A program made the position numbers and the translations under genes. Of a stretch of DNA of 64,000 bases, positions 42,903-53,583 are shown one piece after another (positions within the stretch are counted from its first letter, which is position 1; each line of letters begins with the position of its first letter). Location: positions 186,001-250,000 of the forward strand of contig CAJNAR010000003.1 of NCBI GenBank assembly GCA_905220665.1. The letters run 5' to 3'. Under the pieces are notes generated by a model. It did no database searches and was not told the origin of the DNA. It saw nothing but the letters and a program-made list of their open reading frames with translations. The DNA is from Albugo candida (lineage: Eukaryota; Oomycota; Peronosporomycetes; Albuginales; Albuginaceae).

Positions 42903-44911
42903 TCAGTATGTTATGAAGCTTCACATAAAAGTCGTAGCGTTTGTAACACCGAGTAGATCAATACACAAGATGCATCGTAAGATTGATTTGATTGAAACGA
43001 GTCATAGATCACTCAGATACTAAGTGCGGCATGAGCTCAAAATCTGTCAACTTGTGTAACTCGGGAGCTAATGCCTACTTCGTTTCTGATCCCGATAAAA
43101 GTCTCCTCTGCGATTCCATTGTTCATAATTACTGACAGAGGCCAAGTGACGAAGATGGTTGGGCCGTCCAGCACGCGTAGCTATAGCGTTTCTCGTTGAC
43201 CAGTAGACATGGAATGGTTTTCACTTGCATTTATCGGATTCAGATAGTCAGCGATTGGTGAAAGCTTTGAAGAAAAAGAATCAAAATCATGAACCTATAC
43301 GTGCAACAAACATCGCCAGAAATGATTTGTCATATATTTTCGAAAGTCAGATGCTGATCGTGTGCTGTCCGCAATTCTACGTACAACATGATTCCCGTTT
43401 AGCCACGTTAAGCCCCTTACAATAGAATCATGCACGGACCTGATTTTCCAGTTATTTGCAGCATACAACGTTTCGTGATGGCCAAGATCTCTTGCTGGAT
43501 CCACCACACGTCTTAGAGAAGAATAAACTTAAGATCCGCCAAGATACATCGAATCGGGCGCAGATAATCGGGGCATCATGCAACAGGGTTAGAAGAACCG
43601 GACAACGTTGCAATTCTCGCGTCGAGGATGAAGTACACCGATAGAAGCCGTACATGTAATTGAATGATTACGTGGCTGGCACCAAAGATTCTGCTTTAAG
43701 ATTAGATGCTATATCTTCCTAATACTCGGGTACAAGGCAAGCTCGTCTTTATAGTGCATCTGTACAACACACGATCGCACAGCCCGGGTAACTGTAGCAT
43801 AGTCATCTCCTCCGAGAGAAAACATCAGCGGCGATGGAATTAATTAGTCGAACTTGAAAGGAGTCGATAACCGAGTGATGTCCAGCATAACGTGGCCGAC
43901 CGAAAAATAAAATCGGTGAATTTGCAGTCAGTGCGCGTGGAAAACAAATACACAGAACGCTTTGAGTTCGAGAAAGTAGTACAAGTAAAGCCAACTTTTG
44001 TTTCCGCATGCGAACCAGAAGAAATGAAACAAATTGCAGATAAAAGTATCACGGATGGTGGGATATTTAAATCGCTATTTTCACCAAGTCTGGTTTTCAC
44101 AAAGCACATGTAAAAGAAATGGATTACTTCATCACGCTATATGGGGCAATAAAACAGTATGTGCTCGGAAACTTCCCTTGACTGTACTTTCCACGATTAA
44201 AACTGGCGAAACTTGATTTAATACTTGCGCTCTCTCGACACCACTGCTAGTCTTGACCAGCATCTATCAAATATGCGTCTCTGACCTCTGCAGGTTGAGC
44301 AATACCGATATGGGAAAGCTATTACATCGATATTGGATTTTTTTCGGAATGTGTGGAGCAGCGTAGTGTGCCAAGTACTCGTGAGCACCACCACCGTGTT
44401 TGAAGCCCCAGTTTTATCATGAACTTTCACACAAACATCATCTCCTTGTTTGTATATTATCATGAAGAAGCCTGAGTATCTCGAAAATCCATATTCGGAT
44501 ATTATCGTACGCCCTTTGTATGCTCAGACTCGCAACTGAGTTTCAAAATTATCACTAAAAAATGAAAGGAAGCTATAACATGCAGGATGTTTATTGGTCT
44601 TCCGAAACGTAGGGACAAGAACAGCCAAAAGCTGGAGGAAAAAATCGAGACGCTTCGAGCACTCAAAACGGCTTCGAGTCCAACTGAAGCTTTTTTGCTG
44701 TCGAAACCTATGTGTCTCCTACGATAATTCATTCCAACAGGTCGGCTAGCGGAACTTGACATACATAGCTGTACGAGCGGCCTAGAGATATATCAAAGTA
44801 TTCGCTGCTTCGACTTGGGAAGGTTCGGAAACGTGGCGTGATCGTTGATTTCGAAGCGTATACCCTTCCGGGAATTCACGATCACCACATATAGAAATGA
44901 GGTGCGTTGTT
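42903..44911. other. Unique spacer, no recognised gene
   Basis: Right of the tandem array. A plus-strand frame starting with GTG at 43892 (to 44113) has an acidic/basic composition that could be protein (VENKYTERFEFEKVVQVKP), and a minus-strand frame at 44218-44463 contains YKQGDDVCVKVHDKTG, but neither has a recognisable domain or support from a second copy. Confidence 0.35.
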
Positions 44912-45066
44912 TGTAGTGTCTGAGCTGGAAAAACGAAAGGAGAAGTTCAATAGGTCCCTAGTTCACAACCTGTGCTAATCTAAGCCTACTGACTCTTTTA
45001 CTGGATTGTTTGCCTGATTTCTAGATGACGTCATGTATCGTCTTTCGCATGCCGTCGTGCCCTACA
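44912..45066 (-). repeat. 3' LTR of gypsy element
   Basis: TGTAGTGTCTGAGCTGG at one end and CGTGCCCTACA at the other; lacks a 16-base segment present in the other LTR. Confidence 0.85.
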
Positions 45067-45078
45067 TCCTCCCCGAGC
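45067..45078 (-). other. Polypurine tract of gypsy element
   Basis: On the minus strand the internal region ends GCTCGGGGAGGA directly before the LTR start; this is the expected plus-strand primer position. Confidence 0.6.
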
Positions 45079-45084
45079 GGAATT

Positions 45085-45225
45085 CGCAATTGCGAATCTT
45101 AAAGTCTTGTACCAGGTCCCGCCAATGTGACACATGCCGAATGTTCTTTTTCTTTTCCCAGGTACACTCGTGCTCTGGGAGTCCATGCCACTTGACGAGC
45201 CACTCAGGCTGTTTGTTGTAGACAC
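45085..45225 (-). pseudogene. Chromodomain at the integrase C-terminus
   Basis: On the minus strand the phase beginning near 45224 reads YNKQPEWLVKWHGLPEHECT followed by WEKKKNIRHVSHW, the classical chromodomain core (aromatic residues, Leu-Val-Lys-Trp, Thr-Trp-Glu). Chromodomains direct integration of chromoviruses to modified chromatin. It runs almost to the polypurine tract. Confidence 0.75.
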
Positions 45226-45699
45226 GTTACTGGACCATCGCTTCTATAATGTACAACTCTCTACCGGTTTCCTCCTAGAAGATTACTGGCACTGCCTTCG
45301 GGACCGGGCGACTGCTGAATCGCACGGGGTTCGGGACGAAATGGCTTAACAACTCGATGTTGAAACTGGGGTGCAACTTGCCGAGGTTCCGTGGCAGCGC
45401 AAGTTTTGCTACGTTTTTGTTGCTCATCTCCTAAATCTGAAATGTTTCGACCCTCTTCGCCAACAGCTTCGTCTTTTTCGTTTCGCGTCCCGTTTCGTGG
45501 TGCCGTACCTTGAGGTGTCTGGCATCGAGCATGACCAGATCTCCAGCCGTAAATGTCACATTACTGCGCTTCCTGTCGTAGCAGTCTTTTGTTTTTCTTG
45601 AGCCTTGGCCAAGTTGGTTTGCGCGAGTTTAATGATCTTTTTCCTCTTGTCTGTAGAATGTCTTGCGTTTCCGGTGCCACTTATACTTCCAGAAATAGC

Positions 45700-46570
45700 A
45701 TTACTGACCTGTCGCCCTGTGTCAATCTCAAAAAATGATAGCTGTGTTGACTTCCTCACCAGAGTGACATGAGCAAACTCTATAGTCCCGAGATGAGTTG
45801 ACCAGTCATTGCCATGGTATGACACCATGCAGCGTAGCGCATCCTCCAAAATTCAATTTGTAGTTCTGTCTGACCGTCCGCCTGCGCGCGGTGTGCTGTC
45901 GTCATTGAAAGCTTGGTGCCCATAATGGCCATTGGCGACTTCCAAAAAATTTGAAGTGAACTTTGGATCTCGATCACTGATGATGACATTCGTTAATTCG
46001 TGATGACGTACGATGACATCGAACAATAGTTTTGCGACTTTTGGCGCATCGGTTTTCGTGTGTGTAGCAGAATATCGGGGGCGCTTCGACAGTCAATCGA
46101 CCACTGTCATGATAGCCTCGAATCCTCTCGACACTGGTAGTCCCGCTACAAAGTCCATCGAAACTACTTCCCAACACTCTTCAAAAACTGGGATTGGCAT
46201 AAGCTTGCCATTTTCTTGAGTGTGCTCGTCTTTCATCGCGCACATGTACCGCAGCTTTGTACATGCTCTCGAACGTCTTTTTCCAAGGTTTGCCAGTAGT
46301 ACCATTACGGCCCCTTGGGTTGTGTGCGACGCACACCAGGATGTGCGGCAGTATTCCTATCTTGATGATTACGGTGAATGGCGGTGATAAGTCTATCGTC
46401 TGCTGGAACGCACAGCCTCTTGACTGCGTGATTCGTCTGGACATACATTAATCTATTCTGTAGCACGAACTTGTCGTGATTCGAGTTCAACGCCTCCTTG
46501 AATTCGAGGTCTTTGATGTACACGTTCATAAACGCCTTCTTTATTATAGACGAGAGATGGATGCTTGAAA
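45700..46570 (-). pseudogene. gypsy integrase, degenerate
   Basis: Zinc-binding start IHRNHQDRNTAAHPGVRRT near 46340-46400, then the catalytic core: VSMDFVAGLPVSRG (first Asp, near 46150-46190), a DRDPKF-like block around 45960-45990 in shifted phase, and TAHRAQADGQTE (Glu, near 45870-45910). Frames change at least three times. Confidence 0.75.
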
Positions 46571-46779
46571 TAATGAAATCGATATGCTGGATTTGAACGT
46601 GACTTTCTCGCTGTTGCAGTTGAGGTACACCAACCTGATGCACGCTATCCACAATCGAAAAGTCCCGCAAATCGAGGAGAAGGTCCTGATCGGGTCGTGG
46701 GAGCAAGCATAGAACTGCCATATGCAGAGCATGATGTCGAAGATGGACGTCCCGGCAAGCACACACTGGTCCGCAGTCA

Positions 46780-47300
46780 TGAACTTGAGGAACTTGACTG
46801 TGGCGAGTCACGCTGGCTGGACCGACGACGCACGGATACGACTGTGCGTCGGCGACAACATTGGAAGTCCCTTTGACGTGATGCAACGTAAAAGTATACT
46901 GGGAGAAAAGGTCAGCATACGCGCCAGTTTCGGCGTGATGTTGGGATGGTGCAGCATCCAACGGCACGCATTGTTGTCGGTGTAGACATTAAACGATCGT
47001 CCATGCAGATAAAGGCGCCATTTTGCGAGATCCGTCGTGATCGCAAGTAATCCTTGTTCATGTGACGGTCACCACTTTTCGTGAATTCCAAACTTTTTGG
47101 AAAAAAACGCGATAGGATGATCCGCTCCATTTGTAAGTTGAGATAGGACGCCGCCCATGCATAATCCTGACGCGTCCCTTGTGACGATAAACGCTTCAGC
47201 AAAATCCGCCAGCTGAAGCGGGTGCTTGTTGTAGTGCGCCTTTTAGTCGTCGAAATGCTTCATCCTGATCGTCCGACCACTCCCAAGAGACGTCCTTCTT
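46780..47300 (-). pseudogene. gypsy RNase H, degenerate
   Basis: Reads FAEAFIVTR-like start near 47195, then ADHPIAFFSKKF-like block near 47080-47130 and WRLYLHGRSFN-like block near 46990-47030 in several phases, then the linker to integrase. Identified mainly by position and short motifs. Confidence 0.6.
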
Positions 47301-48137
47301 TACAAGTTCGCTTAAGGGAAGTGCTATCTTGGCAAAGTCGCATATAAAGCGCCGATAGTATCCGGCTAGACCTGAAAAGCTCAGTAATTCATTTTGCGTG
47401 GTTGGTGGGGCCATGATTTCAATTGCCGAGATTTTACGCTCGTCGACGCTCAAGCCTACACGGGAAACTGTGTGGCCTAGGAGCTCGACACTGTCCTTTC
47501 CAATGGAGCATATTATTCGGTAAGCATATAGCTTTTCTTGGCGAAGTACTATAAACACCTCGTACAAATGTGTTTTGTGTTCTTCGTTCGTCTTTGAGAA
47601 AATGCATATGTCATCCAGGTAGACAACCACGAAGTCAAACTTGTCAAATTGCATGCGCATAAGACGTGACCACACACCCGGCATTCCCTCCAATCCAATT
47701 GGTGCGACGTGCCACTGGCATGTCTCCTTGTGCGTTCGAAATGCAGTGTCCTGGCGACTTGAACTGTTAACGAGCATCTGATGGTAGCCTTGTGCCAAGT
47801 CAATTACCGTTAACACTGCGTACCTACCATCCTGTCAAAGAGCTCCTCTATACGAGGAAGCGGAATTTTAGGAATCTTGGTCTGGCTATTCACGTAGCGA
47901 TAATCGATGACCCAGGGAATTGGCTGCAAGGTGTTTCCCGACCCGAAGCCACTCGCCGCGTGTTGGAGCTTGTCCCGTCACATGGTCTTTCTTCGGAATG
48001 CCAACTATCTTTGACATCCATGGTGAATTTGACACTTCAACCCAGATTTTCTTAAGATTTTCCGCAGCGAATGTTTTCAAGTGCTTCTTGCTCGGTCTTC
48101 GATCGACGAAATGGCTATCTTGAACTCGGAATCGCAT
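47240..48137 (-). pseudogene. gypsy reverse transcriptase
   Basis: The 206-codon frame 47196-47816 reads LTVIDLAQGYHQM, DTAFRTHKET, FDFVVVYLDDICIFS (catalytic Tyr-x-Asp-Asp), ELLGHTVSRVGL and LLSFSGLAGYYRRFI. The N-terminal part lies in 47886-48137 (NSPWMSKIVGIPKKDH) with a frameshift near 47820-47890. Confidence 0.85.
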
Positions 48138-48967
48138 CTGATTTCATTTCCACGTCGCACTGCACCGCACGTGTCGGTGGGAGTCCGTCTGGGAGCTTTG
48201 CTGAAAAGATATCAGCGTACTCGTAAATAAGGCCGCGAAGCCAATCCGGGATATTGCCATCCACCTTAATAGAAGAAATCTTGACCAAAAACAGCTCCGC
48301 GTATTCGTTTCTGCACACATATAATTTGCGAGGTTGACCGCATGACCCGGGCACGATGTCGCTTGAGTGCTGTCTCACCACTGCGGGGACTTCCTGTTCA
48401 CTGGTGTTGGGCAGAGTCGGGAGCACAAATTGGCCTGAGGTCCAGTCAAATTGCGGTTCGTATTCTCGAAACCACGGAAAACCAAAAATCACATTCTTAT
48501 CGGCATCCAGATGGGTCTCCGTGAAAGTCATGTTCAAAAACTCGCCTTCCCCTGTGTGCACTGTCGCCTCAACCGTCCCTAGCTAGCTCTACCGGCGAGA
48601 TAAGTGACCCATCAAACCGCTTTAACTGGCCTCGTTGCGTACTCATAATTCTGGAAGCTACTCCAGGGCGAATCACATTTGTCGATGCCCCACAATCCAG
48701 CGGGATCGTAATTGGTGTGTCAGCAATAGTACCAGTCTTTCGCAACAAATAAGGCTTCTTATTTAACAAATTGACTTGTACCACATTAACCGTAAATTGA
48801 TCGAACACGATAGCTTCGTCAGCCTCGTCACTTCTATCTTTAACACTTTCTATCATCCCAGACGCGCTCTCGGCCTTGATACTGTTCGAGCTCGTGGACG
48901 TATCGGGCACTCTCCTAGTCGATGTCTTGGTTTCTTGCAATAGAAGCATAACTTGCGTTGAAAGCAC
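48115..48967 (-). pseudogene. gypsy protease and protease-RT linker
   Basis: ITIPLDCGASTNVI near 48690-48730 is the protease active site with Cys instead of the usual Ser or Thr (Asp-Cys-Gly-Ala). Downstream NVIFGFPWFREYEPQFDW is the usual gypsy strand before the RT, and IFSAKLPDGLPP leads into the RT. One frameshift near 48565. Confidence 0.75.
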
Positions 48968-49071
48968 TCTTCTCGTGACACTACTTGCACATTGTCAATT
49001 GCCATTGGCTGGGGTTGAGGATCGTCGAATCGTTGATGAGAACTCCTTTCTGGTCGACGAAATTGTTGCAC
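48853..49071 (-). pseudogene. gypsy nucleocapsid zinc knuckle
   Basis: CFYCKKPRHRLGECP is a CCHC knuckle (Cys-x2-Cys-x4-His-x4-Cys) with Arg in place of the usual Gly before His. Confidence 0.75.
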
Positions 49072-49143
49072 ACGCCTTGAACTCCCTACGCCAAAATGTG
49101 AACGCTCAAAGTCGTATGCGACATTTATTGCCTGATTAAGCGA

Positions 49144-49700
49144 TTAGCAACGGCGATACTCCACAACGGCACGTGTCTGATGTTTCAAGCCTTGAGTAAA
49201 GTAGAAGACAGAGTCGACGTCACTCATATTACGCACTTGAATCATCAACTGTCGGAAGCGGTTCACAAAGTCTCCAAGATCTTGACACTGCGCTTGAGTG
49301 AGATTCCGAAGTTGGTCACGAAGCCTGATCTGTAGGTCTGCAGGTAAAACCTCTTGCTCAATGTGACAGAATAATTCAACGACAGCATTAACTCGGTTGC
49401 GCGACCAGACAAAGCACTCTACCGCTGTACCGGTGAGCATGCTTCCGACAGTCGGAATAATCGTGGCTGCCATCGTCGCGCTCTTCCAGGCGACACGCCT
49501 CACTTCCAAATACTGTTGCACTTTTTGGTTAAATAAAGCAAACGACTCTTACATCTGTCCACTGTAACGAGGCGCCTTCACGGCGTCCAGTCGGAGGTTC
49601 TTCAGCGCTGTCGCCTCGGCCATCTTGCGCATCATCTCTTGTTGCTGCGCCATCATCGCAAGCATGTTTTGCATGAGCTCTGCATTTGAAGGCCCGCTCA
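49144..49700 (-). pseudogene. gypsy gag
   Basis: A phase from about 49700 reads MSGPSNAELMQNML, a Met/Gln-rich helix and VKAPRYSGQM, then a stop; the second segment (49144-49521) reads LFCHIEQEVLPADLQIRLRD and QDLGDFVNRFRQLMIQV, the Retrotrans_gag pattern. A longer out-of-phase frame at 49529-49735 covers the first segment and is a shadow. Confidence 0.7.
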
Positions 49701-49831
49701 TGCCTTTTGCGCCTCGACTTCAGATATTCGATCAATAGGCGTCAGGAGCAGGTCCGGGTGAGGTTCCAGTCAGGGGATGAGTATTAGGCTCAGGCTCAGG
49801 GTCGCGGTCGGGTCAGAGTTAGGGTCGCTGA

Positions 49832-49849
49832 CCAACAAGTGCTACCAGA
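49832..49849 (-). other. Primer-binding site of gypsy element
   Basis: On the minus strand, TCTGGTAGCACTTGTTGG follows the 5' LTR. TGG at position 3 pairs with a tRNA CCA end, so a full-length tRNA 3' end is used here, unlike the copia elements. The tRNA was not identified. Confidence 0.55.
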
Positions 49850-50021
49850 TGTAGTGTCTGAGCTGGTAAAAACGAATAGCGAAGTTCAATTAGGTCCTTA
49901 GTTCACAACATGTGCTAATCTAAACCTACTGACTCTTTTACTGGATTGTTTTCCTGATTTTTAGATGACATCATTGCTTGCGTAAACATGTATCGTCTTT
50001 CGCATGCCGTCGTGCCCTACA
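49850..50021 (-). repeat. 5' LTR of gypsy element
   Basis: Same ends as 44912-45066, with an extra segment TTGCTTGCGTAAACAT. Confidence 0.85.
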
Positions 50022-50300
50022 TTGTCTCTTACTGCGTCCTTCACGGAATTAGTTCACATAAGCCAGTTGCACGCATATCCCATCTGTTGAAAAGCGATTA
50101 TATGCACTTGATGGAAGAGAGGGAGAAGTAAAAGTAAAATATATTAGCAATAACGTTGTATGTCAACACTACAACATTCATGTGCAACGACATTACAGAC
50201 TATGTCACGTGTCACATGACGTCCGTCTGGTACGTACCACGTGGTGACCGTCTCTCTTCGTCCCATCTGTCACGTTATCACCAAAACAGCCGTTCAGGTG
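50022..50300. other. Spacer between gypsy element and MULE-like relic
   Basis: A and T rich with ACGTG/CACGTG-rich stretch at 50205-50255 (several CACGT hexamers). No gene seen. Confidence 0.3.
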
Positions 50301-51290
50301 AGGTCGGACTTTACCTGTGATGGGTCTTGCAGTTGAGGCGCAAGCCCTTGATGACCTGTCAGAAAACAATTACTTCTAATAAGCAAACTACAGGCCAACA
50401 ATTCTCTGACCATAGATGAGCTGAAATCATTTTGGATCTGGGTGAAAGGGAGTTCGCAGAGTTCTGTGCAAAGAGACTCCAATAGCTGGGAGGACACATT
50501 CTCCGAGCTGCATGAGGTGCATATTAGTGCTTCTCCGCATGAACAAGCTCGTTTGCACTCAGCGGTTGGAGATATTTTGGCTTAGCAGGACATTCTTCCA
50601 CCACTTTCCGTCAAAACGCGTGGGTGACCTGCACGAAAGCAGTCTATAAAATCAAATAAGCGTGATCTATCAGCCTTTGAATACGATCGACCTAAGAAAA
50701 GTAGACTCGAATGCCTAGCTTGTGGCAAGTAAGGGCATAATAAAAGAAAGTGAAAAATTGTGACAGGTATGTAGGGCATCACTTTGGAATGGTATTGTTT
50801 GATTCGTCTACTTATTTTCTCTGTTGTTATTCTAGAATACAACAAGCACAAATCCAGCTAATGACAAACTTGATGAGGAGAAGAACAGGGAACTGGCTAC
50901 AGAGCTGCAGAGGTGAGTCATTACAATCAAAATAGTTTAATTGCCAATTTCAGATCATGTTACTAATTCCTGCTATGTTCTTTCATAACAAGAGGGACGA
51001 TGCTGTTGAGGAGAACTGAGATCTACGCGAAGCTATACAACCATTGCTTGACGAGAACATGTGGCGGATGGTCAGACAATTGTGACATTTTCGCGTACCT
51101 ACACGCCTGAATTAACTGCACAAAGCAAGTGGAGGGTAATTCCTGTGGAATTTTTACACCCTACTACGTTTGTGAAGCTGCGCAAGGGAAGGCTATTGGT
51201 GGAGGTGCACCACCAGCTCATGTATTTCGAGCCAATGTGCTGCGTAAACCGCAGGCTTTACAGAAAGCTTAGTTAGAATCAGCAAAGAGC
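50300..51290 (+). pseudogene. MULE/FAR1-like transposase C-terminal relic with candidate introns
   Basis: The plus strand reads LPPLSVKTRG, PARKQSIKSNKR and KKSRLECLACGK, stop, GHNKRK, stop, KIVT (about 50590-50765). A Lys-Thr-Lys/Arg-Gly-Arg-Pro linker followed by a CCHC knuckle with Gly-His-Asn-Lys-Arg is typical of the C-terminus of Mutator-like transposases and FAR1-type proteins. Two GT-AG segments follow: 50767-50831 (GTATGT to TTCTAG) and from 50913 (GTGAGT) to about 50992 (AACAAG). A coiled-coil-like piece DEEKNRELATELQR lies between them. A 71-codon frame at 51064-51276 is of unknown relation. Several stops; dead. Confidence 0.45.
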
Positions 51291-52140
51291 GCAGATTATT
51301 AGAAGGCAATTATGGCTAGATTTGTTTCTTCTCTGAAATGCCTTCCTACTAGGCTACTTTTACTTTGCTTGAAATAAGGTCAACTTTTCTCATGGTGTTA
51401 CCGCCACCGGGTAGAACTGGACTTGAGAGCAGCGGACATGGCGGTACGAAAGTAGGGGGTATGTAATTTTCTATTCTAGGGGTGTGTCCTTAGTAAAAAT
51501 TGGATGTATCTGCCGCAATTCTCTTTTTTTATAATCCCGTAAGAAGTTATCATCTCACAATCTTTGCTCCCGGTACGAGAGTGACGGCTGTCATCGAATG
51601 CTGACTTGTAACCCGTATAAACGTCTTGTAAGCACGTAACGATGTGCGGATCTCGCTGTCAATATATCGATAGGAATGAGCCAAGTATTGAGAGCAGGCT
51701 CACTCGGACATTTCGATATCGTTCATTGCATAGAGCATGACCGAGTGATTCATAGCGTCTGCGTCAGCATACTCTACACGCTCGTCATCCAGAATCGATT
51801 TGCGTGAAATCTCATTTAGAATCAGTAACTTTTTTTGTGAAGACAAGTAAAAAAGTATGAAAAGTAAATTCAACGCTTGCACGAAGCCAGGCCTGGAGAT
51901 CTAGAACCGCGTCAATTTCGCAAGTATTGAAGGTCTTTCATAGAACACAGAAATACATACATTGAAGTTGCTGAATCGTCACGCTTTTGCAAATTATTGG
52001 GAATTCAAGCGACATGAGTAACATAGTACGAAAAGCTGTTTTCTTTCATATCATCCATCAATTCATGTTCTGTGTCTTATTTTAAAGAAGTGAGCAATCA
52101 GGCGATTTAAATAATGATAGCCACTTAAACACCCATGTTA
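51291..52140. other. Spacer, no recognised gene
   Basis: No conserved frame. A 60-codon minus-strand frame at 51700-51882 has no recognisable feature. Confidence 0.3.
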
Positions 52141-52144
52141 TCTT

Positions 52145-52412
52145 CTTTAAGATCCATAATATACTTAAATTTAATTCGGTATAAAACATACCAGGACCTA
52201 TAGGAATAACAACCCAACTTAATAGGCTTAAAAAAAAGTTAAAATAGGAGATAAAATAAATAAAATAATATCTGCATTACTTGGTAAAATAGTTTCTTTT
52301 TAGTAAACAATTTTAAACCATCTGCCAAAGGTTGTAATAAACCAAAAATTCCTACAACATTTGGACCTTTTCTACGTTGAATAGATGATAAAATTTACGT
52401 TCTACTAAAGTA
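52145..52412 (-). pseudogene. nad1: nad1 fragment (NADH dehydrogenase subunit 1)
   Basis: Reads [19 protein letters not shown], then [14 protein letters not shown], a frameshifted stretch, and VVIPIGPGM-like sequence near 52190-52215. These are the conserved N-terminal loop and helices of complex I subunit ND1. The fragment joins nad5 at about 52412 in the same orientation. Confidence 0.8.
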
Positions 52413-52652
52413 AAGATAAAAAAGAATATTTAAAAATAGGTGAACATCTAGAAACTAAATAAACACCAGCAGTTACCATAGTTGCAGCATGTATTAATAC
52501 TGATACAGGTGTAGGTCCTTCCATAGCATCAGGTAACCTAATATGTAAAAAAAATTGTGCTGATTTACCCATAGCTCCTATAAAAATTAAAATACAAATA
52601 ATATCTATTAAATTTATTTCAAAAGAAAAAAAACAAGTAAAATTTTGTAATA
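52413..52652 (-). pseudogene. nad5: nad5 internal fragment (NADH dehydrogenase subunit 5)
   Basis: Reads [20 protein letters not shown], then [20 protein letters not shown] and LVSRCSPIF. This is the most conserved part of ND5; Trp in the usual HIWLPDAME is Arg here (AGG for TGG). Confidence 0.88.
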
Positions 52653-52728
52653 AATATATGATAAATGATCCTCATCTTTCTAGATTTATGTCATATTTAT
52701 CTTTATTTACTTTTTTTATGATTTTTTT
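52653..52728 (+). pseudogene. nad5: nad5 N-terminal fragment
   Basis: [20 protein letters not shown] is the ND5 segment that normally lies upstream of the piece above, but here it is on the opposite strand, so an inversion or independent fragment joining occurred near 52652. Confidence 0.75.
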
Positions 52729-52866
52729 CAGGTAATTTACAAGGAATTGAAGGTAGTATTATTCAAATGATTAGTCATGGTTTAATATCTAGTGGTTTAT
52801 TTTTCTCTATTGGATGTTTATATGATCGTTATCATACTCGTTTTATTTTTTATTATGGTGGATAGT
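52729..52866 (+). pseudogene. nad4: nad4 fragment (NADH dehydrogenase subunit 4)
   Basis: GNLQGIEGSIIQMISHGLIS followed by LFFSIGCLYDRYHTRF and YYGG, then a stop. This is the conserved ND4 loop and helix. Confidence 0.82.
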
Positions 52867-52911
52867 TCATACTATGCCTAAGATGTAGGTTCAAATCCTA
52901 CTTTCGTCATG
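52867..52911 (+). pseudogene. Mitochondrial tRNA 3' end fragment
   Basis: GTAGGTTCAAATCCTAC forms a five-base-pair T-arm with a seven-base TTCAAAT loop, followed by an eight-base acceptor-like end. The 5' half is not present as a matching stem, so the identity is not assigned. Confidence 0.45.
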
Positions 52912-53178
52912 CTGAACAATGGCAATTAGGTTTTCAAGATCTAGCTACTCCTGTTATGGAAGGTATTATCAATTTTCATCATGATTTAATGTATTTTTTA
53001 ATTATTATTACTATTTTTGTATGCTGGATTTTATTTCGAATTATTTTTATGTTTAGTGAAAAAAAAAACCCTATTGCTGAAACTTTTGTACATGGATCTA
53101 CTATTGAAATTATTTGGACTAGTATTCCAGCATTAATTTTATTAATTATTGCAATACCTTCATTTGCATTATTGTAAA
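52909..53178 (+). pseudogene. cox2: cox2 5' fragment (cytochrome c oxidase subunit II)
   Basis: [40 protein letters not shown], then [20 protein letters not shown] and PSFALL: both transmembrane helices of COX2 but not the copper-binding domain. Open for at least 88 codons. The ending of the NUMT near 53178 cuts it before the Cu-A motif. Confidence 0.9.
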
Positions 53179-53220
53179 AATGTTACAGAGAATACAGTAT
53201 TACACATAGCGACTTTTTGA

Positions 53221-53583
53221 TCATGGAGCAATGTAGTTCGATAATGTGATGATCATGCGGCAGAAGTTCCAGTTACGAGTGCTACCAAGTCCACTCACGA
53301 AACTCGATGTGAACATTAAGAGGATGAGATCCGTGTCAAGCTTGTGGATGGTTTGAGAGTGATCGAGTCTTTCCGATGTCCTCACTCTTCTGTCTTGTAG
53401 TCTGCAGCTACACTGCTCCTTGATGCCTGACATACATGATGTTGAGGTTGGGAAAAAGTCATCATCCGGTATAAGGGCTAAAAGGTCTTTGTCCAATCCG
53501 TCAATAACAAAATCGTACGCATGGGAGCATCGAGCATCAGTTTGATGGAACTTGAATTGCAATCGCTTGAGCTTTAATCCCAC
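53221..53583 (-). CDS. Hypothetical 120-codon frame
   Basis: Beginning MGLKLKRLQFKFHQTDARCS and continuing YDFVIDGLDKDLLALIPDDD, the N-terminal half has the composition and heptad-like spacing of a real protein. No family recognised, no second copy in the window. It lies between the NUMT and the DDE transposon. Confidence 0.3.
   Translation of the reverse strand: MGLKLKRLQFKFHQTDARCSHAYDFVIDGLDKDLLALIPDDDFFPTSTSCMSGIKEQCSCRLQDRRVRTSERLDHSQTIHKLDTDLILLMFTSSFVSGLGSTRNWNFCRMIITLSNYIAP

Larger units (their letters stand above)
44912..50021 (-). mobile_element. Ty3/gypsy chromodomain LTR retrotransposon
   Basis: 5.1-kb element read on the minus strand. LTRs TGTAGTG...CCTACA at 44912-45066 and 49850-50021; flanking pentamers TTGTT and TTGTC are a probable duplication with one change. 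Order on the minus strand is gag, zinc knuckle, protease, RT, RNase H, integrase, chromodomain, which is the Ty3/gypsy chromovirus order. A purine tract (CGGGGAGGA) precedes the 3' LTR. Frameshifts throughout; inactive. Confidence 0.88.
52140..53178. mobile_element. Nuclear insert of rearranged mitochondrial DNA (NUMT)
   Basis: About 1.04 kb of very AT-rich DNA unlike its neighbours, made of at least five short mitochondrial gene pieces in mixed orientation: nad1 and nad5 on the minus strand, then nad5, nad4, a tRNA end and cox2 on the plus strand. Frameshifts, a Trp-to-Arg change in nad5 and truncations show that it is not a functional organelle genome. Standard-code reading (TGG for Trp) and protein similarity fit an oomycete source. 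Confidence 0.85.

Noticed and set aside
1..43000. RxLR or CHxC effector motifs after signal peptides
   Set aside because: None was seen at the expected distance from a signal-like start; CHRC in the copia zinc knuckle is a nucleocapsid feature.
49755..49830. G-rich stretch with TTAGGG-like words, telomere-like
   Set aside because: Words are irregular and it lies in the 5' leader of the gypsy element, so it is not a telomeric repeat.
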